DNA of 32,247 nt from Pseudomonadota bacterium. GTDB lineage: Bacteria; Pseudomonadota; Alphaproteobacteria; Caulobacterales; Caulobacteraceae. The stretch lies in assembly GCA_023434265.1 (NCBI GenBank), contig JAEYTA010000034.1:1-32247 (forward strand), given 5' to 3'. Below, in pieces: positions 7,528 to 13,670 of the stretch; within the stretch, counting starts at the first letter, position 1; each line of letters opens with the position of its first letter. The notes below the pieces were generated by a model that searched no databases, had not been told where the DNA came from, and was given only the letters and a program-made list of their open reading frames with translations. The position numbers and the translations under genes are program-made.

Positions 7528-8085
7528 ATGTTCCACACCGCATATCAAGCGAACCCAGAGTGGGCGCTAGCAAACCTCACCACTTGGCTGGTCTACGTCG
7601 GTGCAGCCGCGGCGCTGGCAAATGTAGCGGTTGTTGTCAGTGCCTTCCATCTGCAGACAAGACAGTTCCAGCGCGACAAGCGGGTTCGAGATACTGAGAC
7701 CGCAAGAACGTGCGCGGCTGCAATTCGGGCGGCCCAGAACGCTTTAGAGGTGTTTGATGTCGCTGTGGGCGGCAAGAACAATGATCGCACTGATTTTAGC
7801 CGCTCAGATTTGATCGGTCGGATGACGACCTTCCAAGGAATGATCGCGTACTATCTCTCGCTGAAGATAGTTAATCCGGGCGTTATAGATTGCCTATTCA
7901 CCGTACAAACATTGGTCAATCGTACGATTCTGGACCTTCATCAGCTTCAGCCATTGGATCAGGATAGGTTCCCGAAGTCTGTGGCCGATCAAATTTATAA
8001 TCACCGCCGCACGCTTAGAGACGGGACTGAGAAGATGATAAATCTGATGTGGCAAAGCCCAGCGATTGAGCCAGAAGTGCTGTAA
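7528..8085 (+). CDS. Unknown membrane-anchored protein of low GC content
   Basis: A 185-residue protein I do not recognise. It has one clear transmembrane helix (about 17-42, LTTWLVYVGAAAALANVAVV) followed by a charged, probably helical cytoplasmic part (QTRQFQRDKRVRDTETARTC and onward). The start follows the cystathionine lyase stop by two bases. Base composition is unlike the surroundings: two 60-base lines counted by hand (7621-7680 and 7861-7920) hold 31 and 24 G or C, whereas neighbours are near 70 percent, and codons ending in A or T are common. This points to recent acquisition. The layout of a single N-terminal helix plus coiled region is common among orphan and phage-defence-associated proteins, but no function can be claimed. 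Confidence 0.75.
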   Translation: MFHTAYQANPEWALANLTTWLVYVGAAAALANVAVVVSAFHLQTRQFQRDKRVRDTETARTCAAAIRAAQNALEVFDVAVGGKNNDRTDFSRSDLIGRMTTFQGMIAYYLSLKIVNPGVIDCLFTVQTLVNRTILDLHQLQPLDQDRFPKSVADQIYNHRRTLRDGTEKMINLMWQSPAIEPEVL

Positions 8086-8093
8086 GCGCCGGG

Positions 8094-8357
8094 TTAGGCC
8101 AGCGCCTTCGCCGGCAGGGCGGTCTGGTGGCCGGTGACGGGCACAGCCTTCTTCTTCGCCGGGGCGCGCTTCTTCGGCGCGGGGGCGGGGGCGAGGGCGG
8201 CGCGGCGGGCGGCCTCGGCGTCGATGATCGGGATGATCTCGGCGGCGGCTGCGGCGCGGACGGCCGAGGCGTCGGCGGACAGCCGCTGGGCGTTGGCGCG
8301 CAGCGCCTTGAGATCGGCGTCGCTCATCGCGGGCACCATTTCGGCGAGGGGGGTCAT
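8094..8357 (-). CDS. Small Ala/Lys-rich protein of unknown function
   Basis: An 87-residue protein. Residues 10-60 look like a helical hairpin rich in alanine (DADLKALRANAQRL, then AAAAAEIIPII), and the tail is basic with KKRAPAKKK, resembling the disordered tails of histone-like or RNA-binding proteins. No enzyme motif is seen. The ATG has GGAGA about 7 bases upstream. It is third in a minus-strand series after a cold-shock gene and an IF-1-like gene (29-base gap from the latter), so co-transcription is likely. Nucleic-acid binding is only a guess from charge and context. Confidence 0.7.
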   Translation of the reverse strand: MTPLAEMVPAMSDADLKALRANAQRLSADASAVRAAAAAEIIPIIDAEAARRAALAPAPAPKKRAPAKKKAVPVTGHQTALPAKALA

Positions 8358-8386
8358 GGGCGTCTCCGGGGGCAGGGGAACAGGCC

Positions 8387-8620
8387 TCAGGGCCGGCGCG
8401 CCAGGCGCCAGCCCCTCAGCTGATTGAAGGCGATCTCGACCACGACGCGGTCGCCCACGAGAGGGACGTCGGTCGCGTGGCCGAAGGACGGCAGCACCGT
8501 CACGACATGGCCGTTGTCGAGCCGCACCCGGCGGACGCCGAGCGGCAACAGGCCCACGATTTCGCCGTCGAAGGCGATGGCGCGGGAGTCGCGGGGCGCA
8601 AGGGGGCCGGGGGCGGTCAC
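8387..8620 (-). CDS. IF-1-like small OB-fold protein
   Basis: A 77-residue protein from a GTG start. Its core reads GEIVGLLPLGVRRVRLDNGHVVTVLP, then VGDRVVVEIAFNQLRGWRLARR. This follows the pattern of translation initiation factor IF-1 (G-x-V, LLP, R-V-x-L-x-N-x-H, GDxVxVE, and a basic C-terminus), though the sequence between is diverged. It is probably an S1/IF-1 OB-fold that binds RNA or the ribosomal A-site region. It starts four bases after the stop of a cold-shock gene, and no other start codon fits, so translation is probably coupled. It is unlikely to be the essential infA, which normally encodes a more conserved protein; it is best seen as a paralogue. Confidence 0.62.
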   Translation of the reverse strand: MTAPGPLAPRDSRAIAFDGEIVGLLPLGVRRVRLDNGHVVTVLPSFGHATDVPLVGDRVVVEIAFNQLRGWRLARRP

Positions 8621-8624
8621 CGGA

Positions 8625-8837
8625 TCAGTCGGCGGCGCGCAGGCGGCCGGCCGATTCCTTGCCCGAACGGGCGTCGCGTTCGACCTCGTAGGAGATCTTC
8701 TGGTTTTCGCTGAGCATGCCCAGGTCGGACGTCTCGACGGCCGAGGCGTGGACGAAGACGTCCTTGCCGCCGTCGTCAGGGGCGATGAAGCCGTAGCCCT
8801 TGGTGGAATTGTACCATTTCACAGTGCCGGTCGCCAT
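8625..8837 (-). CDS. Cold-shock protein, CspA family (copy 1)
   Basis: A 70-residue single cold-shock domain. RNP1 is KGYGFI (13-18) and RNP2 is VFVHAS (27-32), the aromatic and basic residues that stack on single-stranded RNA. Such proteins melt RNA secondary structure, often at low temperature or on entry to stationary phase. GGGAGGT precedes the ATG. A long leader at 8838-8966 is nearly identical in blocks to that of copy 2, so both genes probably share post-transcriptional control. The protein differs from copy 2 mainly in the central loop (ETSDLGML against EGAGLRGL). It is first in a likely three-gene unit with the IF-1-like and Ala/Lys-rich proteins. Confidence 0.95.
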   Translation of the reverse strand: MATGTVKWYNSTKGYGFIAPDDGGKDVFVHASAVETSDLGMLSENQKISYEVERDARSGKESAGRLRAAD

Positions 8838-8966
8838 TTTCAGGACCTCCCGTAAGCGTTGGCCGCAGGGAAGAGCCCCTGGGCGGCCTGTCGGGTCTGA
8901 ATGGGATCGGCTTTGGACCTCGGTGCGCGATGCAAAGGGCAGCAGCGTTTCGCAGAGAGATCGACG
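8838..8966 (-). promoter_or_regulatory. Conserved leader of cold-shock gene copy 1
   Basis: Two blocks are shared with the leader of copy 2: 8946-8966 (21 identical bases) and 8856-8906 (49 of 51 identical). The proximal block folds into a hairpin at 8861-8888 with GGCCG/CGGCC and CAGGG/CCCTG stems, a 2-base bulge and a 6-base loop. It ends about 24 bases before the ATG, just upstream of the ribosome-binding site. Conservation in a non-coding region suggests a structured 5' UTR controlling translation or stability. Confidence 0.65.
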
Positions 8967-9062
8967 GAGAGGAGATGGGGACGCCGCGGCCGATGCGCAA
9001 GGCGGCGGCGCAAACGAAAGCGGCGGCGGAGGCCTGGGCCCCCGCCGCCGCGGATCGTCCGG

Positions 9063-9082
9063 GCGCCGGCCGGAGCCGGCGC
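9063..9082 (-). terminator. GC-rich hairpin after cold-shock gene copy 2
   Basis: A perfect 8-bp stem (GCGCCGGC with GCCGGCGC) and a 4-base loop lies 8 bases after the stop codon. No T-run follows, so it may be a weak or factor-assisted terminator or a 3'-end stabiliser rather than a classic intrinsic terminator. Confidence 0.45.
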
Positions 9083-9089
9083 GAGGGGC

Positions 9090-9302
9090 TTAGCCCTCGA
9101 CCTTAAGCTGGCCGGCCGATTCCTTGCCGGAGCGGCGGTCGCGCTCGATCTCGTACGAGACCTTCTGGTTTTCATCCAGGCCGCGCAGGCCCGCGCCCTC
9201 GACGGCCGAGATGTGGACGAAGACGTCCTTGCCGCCGTCGTCCGGCTGGATGAAGCCGTAGCCCTTGGTGGAGTTGAACCATTTCACGGTGCCGGTAGCC
9301 AT
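9090..9302 (-). CDS. Cold-shock protein, CspA family (copy 2)
   Basis: A 70-residue cold-shock domain with W8, RNP1 KGYGFI (13-18) and RNP2 VFVHIS (27-32). It is a close paralogue of copy 1 and lies in the same orientation, so the pair probably arose by tandem duplication that included the leader. The ATG at 9302 is preceded by AGGAGGT; longer in-frame starts would translate the conserved leader and are rejected. RNA chaperone function in the cytoplasm is expected. A GC hairpin follows the stop codon, which suggests that copy 2 is transcribed separately from copy 1. Confidence 0.95.
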   Translation of the reverse strand: MATGTVKWFNSTKGYGFIQPDDGGKDVFVHISAVEGAGLRGLDENQKVSYEIERDRRSGKESAGQLKVEG

Positions 9303-9423
9303 TAGAGACCTCCTTCTGGCGTTGGCCGCAGGGAACAGCCCCTGGTCGGCCTGTCGGGTCTGAATGGGAGCGGCTGGACCTCGGGCGAAAGCAGAGGGGT
9401 GGCGTTTCGCAGAGAGATCGACG
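9303..9423 (-). promoter_or_regulatory. Conserved leader of cold-shock gene copy 2
   Basis: The counterpart of the copy 1 leader. Shared blocks lie at 9403-9423 and 9319-9369, with the same hairpin at 9324-9351. The only two differences from copy 1 within the proximal block fall in the hairpin loop and in the bulge, leaving all stem pairs intact. That pattern supports a selected RNA structure. Confidence 0.65.
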
Positions 9424-9467
9424 ACCGCCTTGTGGACCGGCGGCGCGGCCAAAGCAAGGCGGGCCGC

Positions 9468-9680
9468 TCACTCCGCCGACTGGGAGACTCCGGGCGGGAC
9501 GTAGTGCTGCTGGCACAGCTTGCGCAGGTCCGAGGTCAGGGACGGGCCGTAGAGGGCGTCCTGAATGCGGTCGTAGCCCTCGGCCGAGAGCGCCTGCTTG
9601 ATGTCGCCGACGGTGCGGCAGCGGCCTTCGCGCGCCAGTTCATAGGCGCGCTCGAGGGTGGTGGGGCGAAGACTGGACAT
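9468..9680 (-). CDS. Small conserved-looking protein of unknown function
   Basis: A 70-residue protein starting MSSLRPTTLERAYELAREGRCRTVGDIKQALSAEG. The layout looks like a small helical DNA- or protein-binding fold: helix (RPTTLERAYELA), turn with RCRTV, helix (DIKQALSAEGYD), then a helix with SDLRKLCQQHY. Helix-turn-helix is possible but not provable. I recall similar short proteins in alphaproteobacterial genomes without an assigned role. The start has only a weak GGGG upstream. It lies between the cold-shock leader and a TorF-like porin with room for its own promoter. Confidence 0.7.
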   Translation of the reverse strand: MSSLRPTTLERAYELAREGRCRTVGDIKQALSAEGYDRIQDALYGPSLTSDLRKLCQQHYVPPGVSQSAE

Positions 9681-9716
9681 GCCCCAAGATAGGCCGCGCC
9701 GGCCGGGATTGCGAGG

Positions 9717-10409
9717 TCAGAAGGCGAAGCTGATCCCTGCGACGAGGGCGTCGGAATACTGCTCGCCCGGAACCTCGGCGTCGGTGCCGTACCAGCGCAG
9801 GTCCAGCTCGGCGACGCGGGTGAGGGCGTAGCTGACCCCGATGTTGTAGCCGGTGTAGTCGAGGCTGGTTTCCTGCTCGCGACGGCCGATGGCGGCCGAG
9901 CCGGACAGCTTGTCGGTGAAGTCCCATCCGACCTGGGCCTCGTACCAGGTCCAGCCTTCGCTGGAGCCGAGGTTGTCGGGCGAGTGCTGGAGGCGCAGGC
10001 GACCGCGGGCCGGGCCGATGGAACGCTTGACGTCGGCGGTGAATTCCCAGGAGTCGTCGTCGGTCCCCGGGTTGGCGTCGAGCAGCCACTTGTGCTTGGC
10101 GCTGAAGTCGAGATCGAAGCCGGCGACCTGCGGGCGAACGCCGGCGATCACCGCCGCCTCGACGTCCGAACCGTTGCTGTCGACCGTCTCGATGGAGGGG
10201 CCCGCGTAGAACAGGCCGCTGTCGCTTTCCCACTCGGCCTCGGCCCAGACGAAGGGCTCGCCGTCGGTCTTGGAGGCGTCCTTGGAGCGGTTGTCGGTGG
10301 CGGCGCCGAAGGCGAACGACCAGTTTCCCGCGTCCTGGGCGGCGGCGGCGGGGGCCAGGGCGAGCAGGGCGGTCGCCGCGGCGGCGGCGGTCGTCAGGGT
10401 GCGGAGCAT
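9717..10409 (-). CDS. TorF-family putative outer-membrane porin
   Basis: A 230-residue protein with a signal peptide (hydrophobic about 5-22, cleavage near AAA-QDA) and a small beta-barrel. The start of the mature part, NWSFAFGAATDNRSKDASKT, followed by EPFVWAEAEWESDSGLFYAG, is the recognisable TorF/Gcw_chp pattern. Alternating strands continue (TWYEAQVGWDFTDKLSGSAAIG, YNIGVSYALT) and the chain ends in phenylalanine, the usual Bam-recognised outer-membrane signal. It probably forms a small pore; substrate unknown. The gene stands apart from its neighbours. Confidence 0.82.
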   Translation of the reverse strand: MLRTLTTAAAAATALLALAPAAAAQDAGNWSFAFGAATDNRSKDASKTDGEPFVWAEAEWESDSGLFYAGPSIETVDSNGSDVEAAVIAGVRPQVAGFDLDFSAKHKWLLDANPGTDDDSWEFTADVKRSIGPARGRLRLQHSPDNLGSSEGWTWYEAQVGWDFTDKLSGSAAIGRREQETSLDYTGYNIGVSYALTRVAELDLRWYGTDAEVPGEQYSDALVAGISFAF

Positions 10410-10442
10410 GAATCGGCCTCGTGGGAAGGGACGATGCGAGGT

Positions 10443-11369
10443 CTAGAACCGGTTCTTGTCGAAATCGTCACAGGCTTGCGAATATTCGTCCCGCAGGCGG
10501 CCGACGAGGTCGGCGACGGGCAGGATGTCATGGATGGCCCCCGCGCCCTGGCCGGCCGACCAGACCGTCTTCCACGCCCTGGCCTCCTCGCCCATGTCCA
10601 GCTTGTGCTCGGGCAGGGACTTGGGATCGATGCCGTTCTCGATCAGCGAGGGGGTCAGGAAGTTGGCGGGAATGCCGGACACCGCGGGGGTGTAGGTGAT
10701 GTCCATCGAACCGGATTCGACGATCATCTCCTTGTAGTGCGTCTGCGCCCCGCTTTCGGTCGTGGCGATGAAGCGGGTGCCCATGTAGGCGAAGTCGGCC
10801 CCCAGCATGGTGGCGGCGGCGACGTCGCGGCCGGTCGACAGGCAGCCGGACAGGATGATGGTCCCGTCGAAGAAGCCGCGCACCTCCTCGACCAGGGCGA
10901 AGGGATTGACCACCCCGGCGTGGCCGCCGGCGCCGTTGGCCACGAGGATCAGGCCGTCGACCCCGGCCTGGGCGGCCTTCCTCGCATGCCGCACATTGGC
11001 GATGTCGTGGAAGACCACGCCGCCGTAGCCGTGCACGGCGTCGACCACGTCGCGCACCGCGCCCAGAGAGGTGATGACCAGCGGGACCTGCTCCTCGACC
11101 GTCACCTGCATGTCGGCCAGCAGGCGCGGGTTGGTCGGATGGACGATGTGGTTGACCCCGAAGGCGGCGGCGTCGGCGTTGCGGCGCGCCTTGATGTCGT
11201 GCAGCCAGTCCCGGTAGCCCTCGGTGGTGCGCTGGTTCAGCGAGGGGAAGGTTCCGATGACCCCGGCGTTGCAGGCCTCGACGACCAGATCGGGGCCGGA
11301 GACGAGGAACATGGGCGCGGCGATGACCGGCAGCTTCAGGCCTTTTTGCAGCGAAGCCGGAATGGCCAT
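10443..11369 (-). CDS. Nitronate monooxygenase (2-nitropropane dioxygenase family)
   Basis: A 308-residue FMN-dependent TIM-barrel enzyme. Family marks are LPVIAAPMFLVSGPDLVVEACNAGVIG at the start (N-terminal flavin and phosphate region), GVDGLILVANGAGGHAG in the middle (the conserved GxGGHxG) and GADFAYMGTRFIATTES (the phosphate-binding GTRF). The reaction is oxidation of alkyl nitronates to carbonyl and nitrite; many family members have unknown physiological substrates. The gene is divergent from queF, and the 222-base space between them holds heptameric and REP-like repeats. Confidence 0.9.
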   Translation of the reverse strand: MAIPASLQKGLKLPVIAAPMFLVSGPDLVVEACNAGVIGTFPSLNQRTTEGYRDWLHDIKARRNADAAAFGVNHIVHPTNPRLLADMQVTVEEQVPLVITSLGAVRDVVDAVHGYGGVVFHDIANVRHARKAAQAGVDGLILVANGAGGHAGVVNPFALVEEVRGFFDGTIILSGCLSTGRDVAAATMLGADFAYMGTRFIATTESGAQTHYKEMIVESGSMDITYTPAVSGIPANFLTPSLIENGIDPKSLPEHKLDMGEEARAWKTVWSAGQGAGAIHDILPVADLVGRLRDEYSQACDDFDKNRF

Positions 11370-11427
11370 GAGATGCGTCCCCGTTGTCTTTCGCTACGGA
11401 TAGCGGGGTGACGGTGGGGAAGGCAAT

Positions 11428-11579
11428 GAGGGTCGAGGGGCGAGGGATGAGGGCAGTCGTGCCGCGACAGCCGCCCCTCCACCGCTTCGCGGTCCCCCTC
11501 CCCATCGCGACGCGACAGGGAGGAGACCATGCGTCGCCTTCCTGGCTCCTCGACCCTCGACCCTCGCCCCTCGACCCTC
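11428..11579. repeat. Inverted heptameric repeat arms enclosing a REP-like arm
   Basis: The left arm (11428-11446) and the right arm (11561-11579) are perfect 19-base reverse complements made of GAGGGTC/GAGGGGC units. The right tract begins earlier, at about 11549, with further heptamers. They are separated by 114 bases. The block lies between the divergent nitronate monooxygenase and queF genes, with the right arm ending 12 bases before the queF ATG. The same heptamers occur at 13626-13657 and 15253-15389. Confidence 0.75.
11471..11527. repeat. REP-like arm, second location
   Basis: The stretch CCCCTCCACCGCTTCGCGG followed by TCCCCCTCCCC and, after a short GC spacer, GGGAGGA resembles one arm of the large palindrome at 171-298. 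It lies between the heptameric repeat arms. Confidence 0.65.
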
Positions 11580-11591
11580 TAAATCCCGGCC

Positions 11592-12053
11592 ATGACCACC
11601 GACACCTCAGGCCTGCACCAGCTGGGCCGCATGACCGCCGCGCCGACCAGCCCTGAGACCGCCGAGCTGGAACGCGTGCCGAACCCGCACCCGGGGACCC
11701 TGTACCTGACCCGGTTCACGGCGCCGGAGTTCACCAGCCTGTGCCCGGTGACGGGGCAGCCGGACTTCGCCCATATCGTCATCGACTATGCGCCCGGCGA
11801 ATGGCTGGTCGAGTCGAAGTCGCTGAAGCTGTACCTGACCAGCTTCCGCAATCACGGCGCCTTCCACGAGGACTGCACCGTGGCCATCGGCAAGCGGCTG
11901 GCGGACCTGCTTGAGCCCAGGTGGCTGCGCATCGGGGGCTACTGGTACCCGCGCGGCGGGATTCCCATCGACGTCTTCTGGCAGACCGGGCCGGCGCCCG
12001 AGGGGCTGTGGCTGCCCGACCAGGGCGTGCCGACCTACCGCGGGCGCGGCTAG
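11592..12053 (+). CDS. queF: NADPH-dependent preQ0 reductase
   Basis: A 153-residue short-form QueF (T-fold). The catalytic cysteine C51 lies in SLCPVTGQPDFAH with D58 as proton donor; the QueF motif ESKSLKLYL is at 74-82 and FHED at 91-94. It reduces 7-cyano-7-deazaguanine (preQ0) to preQ1 with two NADPH, the last step before insertion of the queuosine precursor into tRNA. No other queuosine gene is visible here. The ATG lies 12 bases after a heptamer repeat and has no clear Shine-Dalgarno sequence. Its stop overlaps the stop of the opposite gene through the palindrome CTAG. Confidence 0.95.
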   Translation: MTTDTSGLHQLGRMTAAPTSPETAELERVPNPHPGTLYLTRFTAPEFTSLCPVTGQPDFAHIVIDYAPGEWLVESKSLKLYLTSFRNHGAFHEDCTVAIGKRLADLLEPRWLRIGGYWYPRGGIPIDVFWQTGPAPEGLWLPDQGVPTYRGRG

Positions 12054-12598
12054 CTGACGGGCCGGATGAGGCCGGACGCGTAGCAGAGCTCCTGGTCGAA
12101 CAGGGCCGCCTCGATCAGCCAGCCGGGACGATCGGCGGGGATGACCCAGGCCTCGGGCGCCGCGTCGAGGATTTGCGGGGCGAGGCGATCGGCGTCCACC
12201 GCCCGTAGGCGCAGACCCGCCGAGAGCGGATGCCAGACGACGACGACCCGGTCGTCCGGCCGGGTCAGGTCCGCGAGGGCCGTCCGGAACAGGGCGTCCC
12301 GTTCCGGACGCGTCGTCCAGACGCCGCAGACGCCGCCGGACAGGCGGCTCCAGTCGACGCGCTCGCCGCGGCCCTCCAGCGCCATGACCGGGGCGAGGAT
12401 CGGGGTCAGGGCCCGCACGCCGAGGCGGCTGGCGCGGACCGGGGACTGGCGCAGGACCGGGATCAGGGGGCGCAAGTATTCGCCTTCGCGGGCCCGGGCC
12501 AGCTTCGCCTGCAGGCGCCGCTTGCGGGCCTCGAGACGCTCGCGATCGGAGGGCTGCATGGCGTCGATCGCATCCGGGCCGAGGCGGGGAGGGGCCAC
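12050..12598 (-). CDS. Protein of unknown function
   Basis: About 182 residues from a GTG at 12598; an ATG at 12559 and a TTG at 12625 are also possible, and none has a strong ribosome-binding site. A basic helical stretch (DRERLEARKRRLQAKLARARE) is followed by an alpha/beta-looking domain with VWTTRPERDALFRTALADL and DDRVVVVWHPLSAGLRL. I do not recognise the family. No signal peptide or membrane helix is seen, so it is probably cytoplasmic. It converges on queF with a four-base overlap and is divergent from the DUF817 gene. Confidence 0.65.
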   Translation of the reverse strand: MAPPRLGPDAIDAMQPSDRERLEARKRRLQAKLARAREGEYLRPLIPVLRQSPVRASRLGVRALTPILAPVMALEGRGERVDWSRLSGGVCGVWTTRPERDALFRTALADLTRPDDRVVVVWHPLSAGLRLRAVDADRLAPQILDAAPEAWVIPADRPGWLIEAALFDQELCYASGLIRPVS

Positions 12599-12702
12599 GG
12601 TAGGACCTGCGGACGCGGACGCCAACGGCCATCGGCCACGCCGCAGGAATTTCTCACGTTTCGCTCATGCCGTCGCCGGTCGGGCGCGCCTAAGGTCGCA
12701 GC

Positions 12703-13587
12703 ATGACCATTTCCAGGGACCGCCTCCCAATCGAAGCCTGGGGCCGTCGCCGGCTCGCCGACGCCCAGCCGTGGGCGGACCGGCGGCCATGGAGCCGGTA
12801 CGGGTTCGAGTTCCTGATGTTCGGCCTCAAGCAGGGCTGGGCCTGCCTGTTCGGCGGGGCGATGTTGGCGCTGCTGATCGCGACGAAGCTGTGGTGGCCG
12901 GACGGGGCGCCGATCGCGCGCTACGACTGTCTGGTCCTGGGCGCGGTGGCCATCCAGGCGGCGATGCTGGCGCTGAAGCTGGAGAGCTGGGAGGAGGCGC
13001 GGGTCATCCTCGTCTTCCACATCGTCGGGACGGTGATGGAGCTGTTCAAGACGGCGCACGGGTCGTGGATCTATCCGGAGGACAGCGTGCTGCGAATCGG
13101 CATGGTGCCGCTGTTCTCGGGCTTCATGTATGCGGCGGTGGGCAGCTACATCGCCCGCGTCCAGCGCATCTTCGACATCCGCTTCCGCCACTATCCGCCG
13201 CTGTGGACGACCTGGGTGCTGGCGGCGGCGATCTACGTCAACTTCTTCGCCCACCACTGGCTGCCGGACGTGCGGCTGGGGCTGTTCGCCCTGACGGCGG
13301 TGCTGTTCGGCCGCGGCCGGTTCTATTTCACGCCGGACCGGCGACGGCGGTCGATGCCGTTCCTGCTCGGCTTCCTGCTGGTGGCCCTGTTCATCTGGTT
13401 CGCCGAGAACCTCGGGACCTGGGCGAACGCCTGGATCTATCCGGGGCAGGACGACGGCTGGGAGCCTGTGTCGCTGGCCAAGCTGGGCAGCTGGTTTCTG
13501 CTGATGATGATCTCGGTGGTGCTGGTGTCGGTGGTGCACCGGCCGGAAGAGGAAGAGCCGAGGGGAACGGAGCGCCCGGCGGCGTGA
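12703..13587 (+). CDS. DUF817 family integral membrane protein
   Basis: A 294-residue membrane protein with about seven hydrophobic helices, for instance LFGGAMLALLIATKLWW, LVLGAVAIQAAMLALKL and FLLGFLLVALFIWFAENLG. Features I associate with DUF817 are RYGFEFLMFGLKQGWACLFGG near the start, FKTAHGSWIYPED, and WANAWIYPGQ before the last helix. The function is unknown. An AAGGTCGCAGC sequence precedes the ATG. It is followed 83 bases later by the phytoene-dehydrogenase-like gene, with heptamer repeats between them, so a shared transcript is possible but not certain. Confidence 0.82.
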   Translation: MTISRDRLPIEAWGRRRLADAQPWADRRPWSRYGFEFLMFGLKQGWACLFGGAMLALLIATKLWWPDGAPIARYDCLVLGAVAIQAAMLALKLESWEEARVILVFHIVGTVMELFKTAHGSWIYPEDSVLRIGMVPLFSGFMYAAVGSYIARVQRIFDIRFRHYPPLWTTWVLAAAIYVNFFAHHWLPDVRLGLFALTAVLFGRGRFYFTPDRRRRSMPFLLGFLLVALFIWFAENLGTWANAWIYPGQDDGWEPVSLAKLGSWFLLMMISVVLVSVVHRPEEEEPRGTERPAA

Positions 13588-13625
13588 CCCGGCCGGCGGC
13601 AGGGGCGGCGCCCGCTTCGGCGCCT

Positions 13626-13657
13626 CCCTCGCCCCTCGACCCTCGCCCCTCGACCCC
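13626..13657. repeat. Heptameric repeat tract before the flavoprotein gene
   Basis: Four units of CCCTCGCCCCTCGACC type run directly into the ribosome-binding site (AAGGAGG) of the gene at 13671. Only the C-rich orientation is present; no inverted partner is seen upstream. Confidence 0.7.
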
Positions 13658-13670
13658 GCTAAGGAGGGCC

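Noticed and set aside
8387..8620. Genuine essential infA
   Set aside because: The sequence keeps only the outline of IF-1 and lacks its well-conserved middle, so a paralogue is more likely.
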